Assembly: GCF_910592395.1 (NCBI RefSeq)
Contig: NC_088312.1
Span: 21,149,292-21,213,291 of the forward strand
Origin: Lineus longissimus
Taxonomy: Eukaryota > Nemertea > Pilidiophora > Heteronemertea > Lineidae
Length of the DNA stretch: 64,000 bases
Direction of reading: 5' to 3'
Positions 36,901 through 48,500 of this stretch are shown piece by piece. A program made the position numbers and the translations under genes. Numbering within the stretch: position 1 is the stretch's first letter; each line of letters opens with the position of its first letter. A model generated the notes under the pieces. It was not told where the DNA came from, made no database searches, and saw only the letters and a program-made list of their open reading frames with translations.

Positions 36901-37834
36901 AAACTTGTCTATAACCTCAAAAACGAAGACAAATTATTCTAAACTTGACAACAACAAAATTTTTACCAAAAAGATGCTTTGTATGTACTGTACTTCTTTC
37001 AGATTCATGATTGGGTGGTTACGATAATTGTTCAAACAAAATATTAACCATACCCATGCTGACACTAGTGATAGCCAAAGAAAGTCTGTGTGGGTGAGGC
37101 CATACTCCACATTTGTCCAAGTAGAATCGAGTACTCACCTCTTTTAATTTATTTTCTAAGTGTTCAACTGCTTTGATCCCCGACAATACGTTTTGTTCCA
37201 TGGCATCCTGCTTTCGCAGAATCTTACTTTCAAAGTCCTGGAATTTATTGAACTGGTCTCGTTTTGTCACACCAGATAAATGACTAGAGACAAACTGATG
37301 TTTCAACTTGGCTAAGTTACGATCGCGCAGCGCACCCTGCGACACCGGTTTGTTTAAATCATCACAATCATCTTGCGACATAGAAACCGATTCATGAAAT
37401 CGAGGCGTTGGTAACATAATCTCTGGCAAACGAACCTCCTCGACTAAAACATTATCACTGAGGTAAGAATCTTTTCTTTTCTGTTTTGACCCGATTGAAG
37501 ACAGCGTCCCTGATTGTTTAGTTTTTGGTGTAATCGGGATAGTACCATGAGTTCCAATACTGAAGCTCAATAATGTGTTATGCATCCTGTCGGGTTGGAG
37601 GCGATCAACTTTAGGTTTTGGTAATTGACTCCGAGGGAGCAGTGACTCAGGTCTCTTTTTGGAATTGTCCCATGATCGCCTTGACGATTCCTCTGGAGGT
37701 CTGTGCAGTTTCGACTCATTCAGATGTCCCCCTGAGAAGTCATAGATGTCCTTTCTGTGGGCGACCTGTACGGCTTGGAGCATCTCATGGAGACTGCGCT
37801 CCCTCAGCGGTCGTGATGACACCCCACTTGACAT
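33970..37834 (-). CDS. C6orf118-like coiled-coil protein (TSNAXIP1_N type), complete
   Basis: Six exons (37139-37834, 36665-36790, 36147-36331, 35449-35704, 34894-35009, 33970-34156) give 521 residues with closed phase. The N-terminus has SLHEMLQAVQVAHRKDIYDF and GHLNESKLHRPPEE; residues of about 90-190 are polar and probably disordered. Exons 2-3 read LQIYSDVFDDLNSDSPAFGY and YDGYISYLLDSNPPQHKILQ. These match my memory of the TSNAXIP1 N-terminal domain, with C6orf118 as the closest human protein. Exons 3-5 are charged and coiled-coil-like; the C-terminus is acidic (EEEEDDDD) and ends WNWYIS. Function is not established; relatives are expressed in ciliated and testis tissue. The identification rests on pattern memory, not alignment. 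Confidence 0.75.
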
Positions 37835-39046
37835 CTTGTGTGGCGGTACACTCAGTCTTACTCTAGTCTTAGCCTTAGGCCCTAAGTCTTATTCACTCAG
37901 ATTTTAACCTGAAGTTGCAAGAGGAATACTTATCAGAAGTGCTATTACGGGTTGTTTTTGATTACTTATTAGATTGTTGGAAGCATATCAATTTGTACGA
38001 TCCCTGTAGCAGTATAGGCTACACTATTACTAATATAAATAGGGCCCAAGTAGTAGCCTACAACATGTATCATACTGTCTACTTACTTTAGTTTAGGGTC
38101 GTGACTTGTTTCAAAGTATTTTTACATATTTATTCAATCATGGACCATGTGATTTCTATGATGTAGATGAGCAGTATGCTTTATATTAACTTTTCAACCC
38201 TATTCATAGACAAAATATATCTTAAATTGATCAGTAAACAACAACAAAAACTCACATTTTCCCTGATTTTTGTGAACAGCTGCCGCCATTTTGTTACTAA
38301 GGTAAATAATTTAGTTTTAAAGGCGTTTCGCAGACGGCAGCACTTGCACTTGACCTAATTTTGATATAGATTTTCATTTTTACATTCCGCTCAAGTTGTT
38401 TTTTATATAATCCTAGATGAAATGTCAAAAACAGATGCATAAGAATGTTTTATATATCAAGTTGGAACTGTACAATAATTTTGAGATGAAAAATCTGCAG
38501 TTTCATTGAGCTTTACCTGCACAATGAGATGTTAGTTACGAGGCCCATGTCTGAAATGTTGTGGAAAGAAGCTCGTAGACAAGGCTGCGAATTGTGAGAT
38601 GCTTTGACCAAGTCGGTAGATTATGATGCATGTACTGGAATGACGTATCAGAGAGAAGTTAGCTCAATCCAAGGAAAAGGGTCAGGGTGGCTGTTTTACG
38701 AGGCCGATGACCAAGCTGATGACAGTTGCTGTCACAATTATGCTATAAAAATTGTAGGCTGACTTCGAAGAGTATGTGCTAACAGACATTAGTCACATGT
38801 CAATTTGACATACAAGTAGGCCTACTTCCGATTTGCAGGATCCCCCTGATGTGCAATTCAACACCACCAAACTGATGAAAATCTGTAGATTTAGATTGAT
38901 CCTAGTCCAGAGATCAAGGGTTCCTTACTCAACCACATCAAAGCAGACCTGACCAAATTGATCTTGATCTGTTTGGTCACGCGAAAACCTCCTCATTGTC
39001 ACCACCATAATACCAGATGAATATCTGATAATACCCATTGAGCACA
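37835..39046. promoter_or_regulatory. Upstream region of the C6orf118-like gene
   Basis: The ATG context at 37834 is AAGATGTC. About 450 bp upstream (38280-38292) the minus strand reads AAAATGGCGGCAGC, a strong YY1-type word often found at transcription starts, so a 5' non-coding exon may begin there. The rest, to 39046, shows no coding signal. Confidence 0.4.
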
Positions 39047-39050
39047 TTAA

Positions 39051-39381
39051 CACCTTCAGCGCCGAACCACGTAGATCTACGTGGCTCAAACCCCCCTCCC
39101 CTTTGAGCTGGTTATCGGAGTCTCATGGACTTCATGAAAGAACTACGCCATCGCCATCTTCAGGGCAAGGTTGGCACTGAAAAGACACAGTACCTACATT
39201 GCCCTGAAGATGGCGATGGCGTAGTTCTTTCTGAACTACGGCAGCGACGGTCTTTTCAGTTCCAACTGTGCCCTGAAGATGGCGATGGCGTAGTTCTTTC
39301 ATGAAGTCCATGGGATCCGATAACCAGCTCAGAGGGGAGATTTTGGCCACGCAGATCTACGTTGTTTGGGCGCTGAAGGTG
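39051..39381. mobile_element. TTAA-flanked foldback MITE
   Basis: The 331-bp element lies between TTAA at 39047-39050 and TTAA at 39382-39385. The ends are CACCTTCAGCGCC and GGCGCTGAAGGTG, and long arms (about 120 nt each, with ACTACGCCATCGCCATCTTC and its inverse) fold back. The right half contains an extra internal copy of the GATGGCGATGGCGTAGTTC block, so the arms are not simple. No coding capacity. Confidence 0.8.
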
Positions 39382-40564
39382 TTAAGATCAAAATCCCCCT
39401 TGACAACACTTGTCAGTTTGCCTGGTGTTTGATCTTCATCTGATCAGAACTGCGTGAATTTTCAACACGCCTGAGACGGGCACACAAATCAAGAACACAA
39501 AGAAGAGATTGGAGTAATAAATTGTTTTATTGCCAAGTAGAAAAACATGAAAGTTTCCTAAAGTGTGGCATTTCAGAGGTGCAGCTTCAGAAAATGCGAT
39601 AAGAATGTAACAGGCAGTGATAACATTCATTTCTGCCACTTATCTCTAAATGAATTTGGACAAAGAAAAAGAATGCATTCAAATATATTTGACGAATGTG
39701 AGGCAAATTCAAAGAGTTGTGAAATGATGAAATCCCCTTCAAATTATTTCCTTTTTTAAAATTTCACAGAACTTATGCAAACAAAAGAAAATTGAATTTT
39801 CACCTATCTTTTGCAAGTTATGAAAATGAGCCTCTGAAAGTGAAAGAATACATGATTTTCAATTGTGAAATAAAATGAGATTCTAGTTCTAGATCCGAGG
39901 TATGATTGTAGATGTCACCTTTAAAATGCCTTGCTAGCTCAAATTTACGAATCCCCAGCCCTAAGTTCCTCAATTGTAAAACATATTTTGCAGTACAAAG
40001 AATCTAGCAAGAGCACAGGCAAGTCACCTTCAGACAAAGAAGTGTAAGGGGCAATTAACCTCAATTCAGCCTCGGCCCCGGACCCTCATTCCAGACATCT
40101 TATTTTCCACAGTTCACAGATAACAATTTCAAAGGAGATACATGATGAACCACTCAATTTTCACATAATTTTCCGTTTAAGTACAACAGGTACAACACCT
40201 ATAATTCTACAATATGATGGTTAAATGACAGTTACACATAATTTGTACAGTTTCAAAGACACAAAATATTGACTAAGATAGTACTTTGTAGGCATCGTTG
40301 GCCAATACTTAAGTTCTCTCTTCATCCAAAAAATGCTGCAATGGCTTAGGAGTTTGTAAGCTGAACCGAGGAGATGCCTACTTTTCCCCTCTAAGTGAAT
40401 ATATCCCATCTTAAGTTTCTTTCATACAGGTTTTTCAAGGTCCTACCTTTTCATGTCATGGATAGCAGATCACCCAAGCATCATTCGTAATGGTTTATTA
40501 CAGTCAAAATACCATTAGAACATTAAAGAGCTTCATGGTAAATTGTGGTGAAACGACCCCAAAA

Positions 40565-40712
40565 GGCCTGTATCCACTACAGCGACCAGAGTGGAAAACT
40601 GTGAGGTTTTCACAGGTATAATTCTGACGTAAGTTACACGGACAGACCACATATGCCTGTGAAAATGGCAAATAGTAACGGCAAAACGATATCGTGGATA
40701 CAAGCCTCGGAG
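40565..40712. mobile_element. Small TIR MITE
   Basis: Imperfect inverted ends GCCTGTATCCACTAC and, in reverse complement, GCTTGTATCCACGAT bound about 148 bp with no ORF. It lies in the proposed 3' UTR. Confidence 0.5.
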
Positions 40713-42562
40713 TCTAAAATTTATGTCAGCCTGCGTGATGCGCCATCCATGAGGGCAGAACACACGGTATTGAAATAAAGAAGACACGATATAACGCATG
40801 ATCATACGCGGTACAAAAAGACTGAGAGAAAACATTCTGCAATAACACAATATCAAACACACATGATTCCGATTTCATTCTTCTCCAATACCTGATTCTG
40901 GATGTAAATACCCGTACCGGCATTGCTCAACTTAACTCTGAGTGTCAACCGGTTTTTACAAATTGATCTCAACTTTTGTGAACACTTTTCATGTCCTTTA
41001 CTCGAATCCTGAAAGTGCCAAGAGATGAAATCGGACTCATCTTTGTGTTTTTCTAGAATTTCAACATAAAGACTATATTCCTTTTTCTTTATCCCACACA
41101 TGAACACAAGCTTAACTCGATTTTTTGAGTAGTGAAATTTCATATGATCAATTTTTTTCTCTCACCAAGCACCAAGCATTATACATTTTATCATAAATCG
41201 AGTATGAAGCCATATTTCCAGTAATACACCAGAAGGGTTTTTGGGACACGCTGTAGAGATTTGCACTCTCATTATTATTGGAAGCACCATATCTGATAAG
41301 TTATTTTTCATCATATAATAATTCGGAAGCGCTAAATTCACTTCAGGTCTATCAAGAAGTTCCTCAACATCAAATTTAGAATAATTTCCTTGTAGTTTCA
41401 GCAAAAGTAGTAGATTTACAATTTCCCTTGCGTAAAGACCCGGACCTCCTGATATCGTATTAGTGGAAATTTGGCGTTGTAGATAATCCAGTTAACCCTT
41501 TGTCACTGGCAAGACAAAATATCACTTGAAGTTTATACAAAAGAGACATCATAATTACCGACAGCTATCAAACAATTAGAACTATTTCATGATCATATAT
41601 TTTCATACACGTTTACGATTCCAAGCGACAAACAATTTTACTGCACGATAATGTTTACATAAAAGCATTGTTGTTCGAAAACCAAGTCAAGTCGATTAAT
41701 GTAAGGACATTAATGGTATAACGTGTTTGCCAAGGTCTGAAGGTCATCAAGGTCAAGGAACTCTTCTCTGTGACCCCTGGAACGTTGGCCCAGGTAGGAC
41801 TGGGTCGACATGGTATCTGTTTACACACTAACCAGACCTTCAGAGCAGATTAATGATGATGCGTGAATTCTCCAGTCTGTCCCAAATTAAGTAGACCATG
41901 GCACAATTGCACCAATCACAGGAGGTCTGTATTCAGCGCACATTCCCCATTGTTCTACTTAACTGGACACTGACTGCAGGAAGCATTGTAACTACACACA
42001 CCGTGTACAAAATCTATAAACAAATTCTACAGGGAATTTGGCTACATGACATTATTTGTGACAACTTTTAAACACTTTTTAAAACAATTCCTATAGCAAT
42101 CCAGGTGTATACATTTATGATAATAAGACACTGATGATGATGACTCAAGAAGAATGGCATATTATGTTAAGGTGTCAAGCTATCAATTTTTCAACCCAAT
42201 ATTTAGTTGGTGTCAAATTTTGGGAAGAACAATTTAACAGTTTCAAGTAGAAGCAATTTTGCTGCAATGTAAACTTGTCTCGATTCAGCTTCGACAACTC
42301 CACTTAAAAAACTCTGCTAAACATAACATCCCATTAATCACCAAAACAAAAGAATCCATATTTTTCGTTGTATGAAAAAGAACATTTGTATTGAATATTC
42401 GATTCTATAATTTGAGATCACTAACCATATAAAAGTGATTGTATCGTTCGATAATTCCTCCATAAATCTAAGAAGAGAAATGAATAATTTCAATATTAAG
42501 AGTCAGATTGTCGATAAAATTATAAGTATAGTCTCAAAACTAAATCTAAAATTTACCATTAA

Positions 42563-42639
42563 AGGCACAGTCAACAGGCTAAAAATTTGAAATTTTGCTC
42601 TATAACTGGAGAGGGTCAACATACAGAGTGACTGAGCCT
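42563..42639. mobile_element. 77-bp TTAA-flanked micro-MITE
   Basis: AGGCACAGTCA at the left and TGACTGAGCCT at the right are inverted with one mismatch. TTAA lies directly outside on both sides (42559-42562 and 42640-42643). Confidence 0.6.
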
Positions 42640-42902
42640 TTAAGGAACCCAGTTTATACTAAAGCAAAACTAGGTGGGCATTACATTGGAAATTGTCTTT
42701 CTTAAACTAAAATGTCAAGAAGGAAAAAGTTCATCCGCTAAAACCCTTCTTCAAAACAAATCTTCAAATGATAAAATTCGGAACTAAATGCCTAATATAT
42801 GAAATGGCATGATATTTCGCCACAAATTCAATCACGCCACTCCACACAAATTGTTCACCTCTTGTCTCCAACCACTAGACTTTCACCACTTCACCTGAAC
42901 AG

Positions 42903-45900
42903 TCACTGATCCACTAACTCCCTCCCTTCAAGCCTTGCATAGTGGCTCCCTCCTATATTACCTGAAAAAGAACAGAAAAATTAGCAAATAATAGTAGTAC
43001 GTCCACTACATGGAAACGCCGGCGTTTTTAAACCCCGGGGATAAGGAGCCTCATGGCCTAGTGGTTTACACTGCTGGCCACCACGCAATAGGGCCCGGGT
43101 TCGATCCCCGGGAGAATCCATGATCGTATGTCTGGATGAACCGGCGTGGCTTTCAAGGAACTAAAATTCCTGGCTCTTCACAGTCCTTCGAATGAGACTC
43201 AAAACCGAGGTTCCTTGTACCTGGTGTCTATGCCAGGGCAAGCTAAGACCCCACCAAGTGAGAAACATGAGTAGCTTGCGTGGACTCTATCTCTCTCGCC
43301 AAAGTCGGACCACTAGGCCAATAAACCCAATTGGCGCCTAACCGTAGTGGCACGCAGGATACGCTCATCCCGCCTTGGAGGAGGATTACTCCTAGGAGAA
43401 TGACCCCTCCAAGTGCAGAGCGAACGCTGAAGAAGAAGAAGAAGAAGAAGAAGAAGAAGAAGAAACCCCGGGATACTCCGAACCAGAAAAAGCCCGGAGA
43501 AGACACGGCGAGGACTTACACTACATACAAAGTAGTTACTTAACACGGCGACAGATAGCATGGTTTATCTGTACTGTTACCTTTTGATGCATGCGCAGTG
43601 GTAACCACGCTGCCTGTCGCCAGGTGGCGAACTAACTAACACCGGAGTTTTTGTGATTACACTACTTAAAACGCCGTGCTTAATTTAGCCCCCATTTAGC
43701 CCTGAATCCATCGCCGTGACAAGAAAACACCGGCGTTTTCTAGCGCCGGCGTTTTTCGAGGGGAAAATTAACAGGTGTAAGCGCAAAAACCCCGGACCAA
43801 CACCGGCGTTTTATGTAGTGGACGCGACACTATTGTAATGAACCACAGCCACTGCAAACTTCCACATTTTCTCAAATTGCACAACACTCAAACACCACAC
43901 CGCATACACCGATCTCGATGGCCTAGTGGTTAAGGCGCCCGCCTCGTGAACGGAAGGTCGAAGGTTCGAGGCCCGCTGGTAACCTCTTTCCGATCCGGCC
44001 AGTTGGGTAGCCGCCAGCTAGTTAAATATAGGGTACAAACTGCCTTCTCGCCAGGCGCCTGGCATTAGAGATAGGAGTTTGGAAGTGAAGAGTGTCTCAT
44101 AAGCCAAAAAGCTGGCTGGCCCTTTCATTAGGGGTGACACTATAATAAACAAACTTTTACACTCTGCACCAATTATAGAAAGCTTACATGGAGTGTACAA
44201 GTGTCGTACATGCGAACCCTCAGCTTGTGCATGGAGAGATCACCTCATTGTTCTAAACAGAGATATTAAAGGCCCACGGCATTTGTTAAAATTTGAAATT
44301 TGTAAACGAATTTGAAAATTTCTAATTGCGTAAATACGTACTAATTATAGATTTCAGTACTGCCGTTGTGTCGACAGATATACAAATACTATACATACCA
44401 AGTTTCAGTGAATTTGCATGCATAATAACACTAACAATGCCATACTCTATGGTCTACCAGATAAGACCCTGGCTCCTTTGCAACGTGTGCTAAATTCTGC
44501 TGCTAGGCTTGTTTGTCGCCGCAGGAAATTTGACAGCATCACCCCACTGCTCCGCGAGCTCCATTGGCTTCCTGTCAAGGCAAGAGTCGTTTACAAAATT
44601 CTGACTCTTGTACACAAGACAGTAGTGAGCAGTGGGGGTCCGATGTACCTGTCAGATTTGCTGGTGGCGACAAGCGGCTGTACGAGGTCCACCACGTTCA
44701 AGGCGCTTAAAATCAAAAGAAGTAAGTCCAGGTATGGTGACCGCAGCTTCTCATGCTGTGGCCCATACCTGTGGAACAAACTTCCTGTTTCCGTCAGGGC
44801 TCTACCAGAAACATCATTTAAGAGGCAACTCAAAACTACCTTGTTTGAGGACTATTTAGGGGGGGGTGGCGCCTTGAGCGTGGTGGACCACGGAAAGGCG
44901 CCCAATATAAGTTTTTCAATTCATTCATTCATTCATTCAATTCATTCATTCATAACTGCACTATGGCATTGTGTATAACTGCATTTCTATTTTCCTGGAA
45001 CACCAATAATAATGGACAGCGAACTCCTTTAAACAGTGTTAAGACTGACTTACCATCTACTAGTTGCCATCCCCCGCCTGCTCAGAGTCCTCACACGCCA
45101 TTATCTTCACCGCCTTCTTCTCACATCGCTGGTTCCCCTGTCCGAGCGTGATTTCCCTAATTTTCTTCTTGACACCGTTCAAGCAGGGACCATACTTCTC
45201 CCACGGTCCATACTCGCACACTACAAGGTAACAACATCAGTGCAAGGTTTCTTTTAAGTTTTTATAGCATGATCAAGACAGAAGACAATGGTGAACTTCC
45301 CTCACACTTTTGGTAAACCGGCAAAACCTTACTTCTACAACAGCACTCTTGTAAGTGAGTAAGTTACACTTGCAAGCAAATGCCTTGTCTCCTCACTGTG
45401 GAAAACGGCAGCTAGTCGTCAAGACAGGAGCATCATAATCAATTAAATTTTTACAGCTGACTGAAAATGCTGAATGTTCATTATCAACTCCCAAGCGATA
45501 TGGGGTAATCTGAAATACTCACTCTTGGGACGAGAGTTGGGTCTGCTGCAAGGCACCTCAACCAGTTTGGTGGGTGGGCAGGAAGCATCGGCCTTGCTTT
45601 TTAAAACATCGGTCCTATTCAACATCTGTGTCTCCTGGTTGCACTCGCCAATACTGCCCTTCTGGTACTTGCATTCTATCAAAAGAAACCCAATAGTCTC
45701 ATTTGAAAATATTTCACCACAAACGCAATCCCTGATCGGAAATGACATAATTGATCGCATTCAACTATAAATCTTTTGAACAATGGCACTTATTTTGTCA
45801 ATTGATGATCTTTTTCGGCTGTAATCGAGGATTTTAAACTTGTTCCATTTCGTTGATCATGCGAACATACCTCTGAGTTTGCACCTCTTTCTGAGTGCCT

Positions 45901-46873
45901 TGGTAGCGGCACAGTCAGTTGGACTTCCAGGCTTTAAGACCAAGGTTCTAACTTTCTGTCCACTCGTACATGGGCCCCAACCCTGACCATCAGGCTCGTA
46001 TTTACAGATGGCTAGAGAAAGAAAGGATTGTTACTTTAGTCTGACGGCAAATGATAAAGTCACACAGTTGAGGGTGATTTTCAACTCTTTCAATCCATGG
46101 CAACAAACCTTGCCACACAAGCAAACATCACCTAAGAGATCAGTTTTAGTATAATGCTACATGTGGCGGTGCATGGTGGTGAGAAGGGGTATCATCCTCC
46201 TGGCCCGCTCAATCCCATGCCCAAGTTGTCCCTTTAACCAAAACGAACATCCCTAGCTGTATATCTTAGACACACGAACATGATCAAACTCTGGTGAATA
46301 GTGCATTTCTGAACCAAGTCATCCCCTCACACTCAATTTGCTTAACCCAAGTTTTTCTTTTATTGAACACACAAACTCATCCATCTTTTTCACAACTTGA
46401 GACAAGAATCTGTCGATTTTCCCAACGAGTTCACTTGACTACGAAGATTCGCATGACTCAGTTTCTGCGCTATGCAACAGTTGAGGCATCTCATTTCATG
46501 AACCGATGAACAGACAAGATCAGCATTAGTTCAGCATCGACTGGTCAACCTACAGCAAGCAGCTTTTAACCCTACAAGGGCTGTGGCTCTCTGGCAGCCA
46601 TTTTGGATTATGTCGGCCATCTTGAATTTAAGGCCAAATCAAGAATAAATTCAAATGGAGAATTAACCTTGACTGACAAAAACATCATTTCTTCCTTTAC
46701 TGAGAGGCAAATTCACTTTGAAAACGAACCTTTCTTCGGCTTTTTTGATTTGCAGTTTTTCTCGATTACTTGCTGAGCTGGACATGATGCCTCACTGGTT
46801 GGCTTCCTCGTATTTGTCCGTGTCCTCTTACCATCAACACATTCAGACCAGTCACCCTTTGTGTACTTGCAAG
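42903..46873 (-). CDS. Midkine/pleiotrophin-like heparin-binding protein, 5' end missing
   Basis: Four exons are seen: 46730-46873, 45871-46011, 45523-45675, and a last one with CDS 42903-42961. The first three each encode one Cys-rich repeat with four cysteines: CKYTKGDWSECVDGKRTR, ICKYEPDGQGWGPC and ECKYQKGSIGEC. CKY-G-W-EC followed by SCP-KxxxxxC is the thrombospondin-like fold of PTN/MK proteins, which are secreted heparin-binding growth factors. All three exons are phase 1-1, so they can be gained or lost without frame change. Repeat 3 has Ser-Ile where the Trp normally sits. The last exon adds SNIGGSHYARLEGRELVDQ and lacks the Lys-rich tail of vertebrate members. The signal peptide and any earlier repeats lie upstream, perhaps beyond 64000. 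Confidence 0.8.
43000..43824. mobile_element. TIR DNA element with a nested SINE
   Basis: The ends are CGTCCACTACAT with AACGCCGGCGTTTTT on the left and the inverse ACCGGCGTTTTATGTAGTG on the right. GCCGGCGTTTT words recur inside. No transposase is present, and the length without the inserted SINE is about 390 bp. It lies in the last intron of the midkine-like gene. Confidence 0.7.
43044..43462 (+). repeat. tRNA-derived SINE nested in the TIR element, with target duplication
   Basis: The head GGCCTAGTGGTTTACACTGC and B-box GGGTTCGATCCCCGGGA are tRNA-like. The body ends in a (GAA)n tail (43428-43462). Its target duplication AAACCCCGGGGATA occurs at 43030-43043 and again at 43463-43475 with one G fewer. 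This shows that the SINE landed in the TIR element after that element was already in place. Confidence 0.85.
43908..44110 (+). repeat. tRNA-derived SINE (second family member)
   Basis: GATGGCCTAGTGGTTAAGGC and AAGGTTCGAGGCCCGC are good A- and B-boxes. The downstream sequence is SINE body rather than a tRNA 3' half, and no acceptor-stem pairing closes, so it is not called as a tRNA gene. The right end is unclear. Confidence 0.65.
44418..44955 (+). mobile_element. 5'-truncated LINE with RT C-terminus and (ATTC)n tail
   Basis: An ORF of 186 codons contains LQRVLNSAARLV, LRELHWLPVKARVVYKILTL, PMYLSDLL, RYGDRSFSCCGPYLWNKLPV and FKRQLKTTLF. This motif series is the C-terminal end of CR1/L2/Jockey-type reverse transcriptase ORFs. 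It is followed by a (ATTC)n array (44923-44955), a usual 3' tail for such elements. The catalytic RT core is absent. It lies antisense in the last intron of the midkine-like gene. Confidence 0.88.
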
Positions 46874-48424
46874 CTGAAAGTATAAAGAAATTGAAGAGGT
46901 GACTTGATGGTGAAAAGAATCGGATTGGACATCAACAAACTATTTTGTTACTTTGTGAAAAATGAAGTAAGAAGTGGCTATACTTGGTGAGAAGAAAAAT
47001 GACCTGAAAGTAAAAAGAGTGATATGAGACCTATGAGTGATCTGATGAGGAACTACCGAGGACCAGACTATTTCAGTAGTAACCATGCTGTTTGCACCAT
47101 CTCTGGTAACTTCTCAAAATTGGTATTCCGTTACAGTTGGTGAACCCTTACGGCTTCATTTCCATCTCTTTTGGATCAATACATGGAATCGTAGCCCCAT
47201 GCCATCAGGCCATTCCAGTTCATTGATCGAGATTGAGTAATCATTGGCTCCATTGCAGCAGGAACAGACCCATCTGGAGCTGAGATGGGTGTAAGGTCCT
47301 CGCCCCCTTTGAAACCTTACTGCACTTTCTACGCATTCTTGAGACAGCCACTGCAGTCTTGATGATAAAATCGACCTAACCATCCTTCGCAGGTGCTGTT
47401 CTTTACAGAGATGACTGCAGGCAGGCTTCATCAGAAAAATCTCCCTTCTGATAGCTGCCTCACTTGGAAGGATATACATGGGTTCCGTGTTGCAAGAGTA
47501 AAAGTCATTCTCTGGAGAATCTCTGAATTAGTCACCCCTGGTTCACCCAGCCTCTGATTATTTGCAACTAACGTGAGCTATTTTCCATTTATATATCGAG
47601 CCAGGCGCACATACCATTCTGATTAATTTGTCTTGCTTCAGCAACTAAGTTACCGGCGTCTCCATGGACATAGCCGCCATAACAGGTATGTCAGATTATC
47701 ACAGAATTGTTGAACCACACTCGATTATATGAAGAAACAGAGAACAGTTTTCACTCATGATAAAGAAAATTATCTACCCCAGTGGCATTCAAGGGCTGCA
47801 GAACTCAGCCAGGATACAACACACACTGCGCAAGTTTGAATCCAGAAACATAAAGTCAACTAATGGAATCGAATTCAGAGAAAACCTGGTACTGACTGTC
47901 ACAACACCTCTTTCCCAAAAGGCAGTAATCAGCGTGGTGATTCAAATGGATATACCAGCCATACATGGGCCACTGGAAATTGACAACAGCAGCTCGTAAC
48001 CACTATATCAAATTAAATCACCAGACTTGTAATTTTTATCATCTTAAAGTTCAATTAAGCAGGTTCCTTGTCAACTTGACCTGTCTATCTCGGGGGGGGG
48101 GGGGGGGGGCTGCTCTACTCCTCATGTCTGGTTGTCAGTCATCAGACAGGTTCAGATGGTTTGCCGCAGAGACACTTGGGAGCTGGCATCACGTTGTTCA
48201 AAGCGTCCCATCATTGTAATCTGACTGGCGCCTCAGATCTGCGCGTCATTTCCCCAGTTCCCTGTAGAGATGATAAAGGCAGCTAGGTGAGCAGATTAGC
48301 CGATGTTGTTCTTTGAGAAGACGAACCCCAATTCTCAAATGATCGCCTGGGGATTCGCGTCCTATATTAACCCTACATTGTTACAAGTTTTCTGTTGAGG
48401 TGACTTTCGAAGGTGTAAGTCTAC

Positions 48425-48500
48425 ATGGGAGTGTGGTTGCTGTGTAGTGAGAGTGCCTGACTTCAGACAGAGGTCACCAGTTCAAATCCCTTCCAAGCCA
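48425..48500 (+). repeat. SINE-like head
   Basis: GTGGTTGCTGTGTAGTGAGA followed by a B-box-like AGGTCACCAGTTCAAATCCC fits a tRNA-derived SINE head. The remainder has decayed. Confidence 0.5.

Larger units (their letters stand above)
39510..42902 (-). other. Proposed 3' UTR of the midkine-like gene
   Basis: A minus-strand AATAAA (on + as TTTATT, 39521-39526) is the first strong poly(A) signal after the stop at 42903, implying a 3.4-kb terminal exon. It is AT-rich and contains two small inverted-repeat elements (40565-40712, 42563-42639). A 110-codon open stretch (41162-41493) is probably chance. Whether the whole segment is transcribed cannot be told from sequence. Confidence 0.4.

Noticed and set aside
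41162-41493. 110-codon open stretch on the minus strand in the proposed 3' UTR
   Set aside because: No in-frame upstream ATG and no recognised domain. A second ORF below it is in a different frame. Probably chance.
43908-43990. Possible true tRNA gene
   Set aside because: A- and B-boxes are present but no acceptor stem closes and the flank is SINE body. The same applies at 43044, 2552 and 63768.
47156-47479. 107-codon minus ORF upstream of the midkine-like exons
   Set aside because: No CKY/W/C repeat pattern, no signal peptide, and no family recognised.
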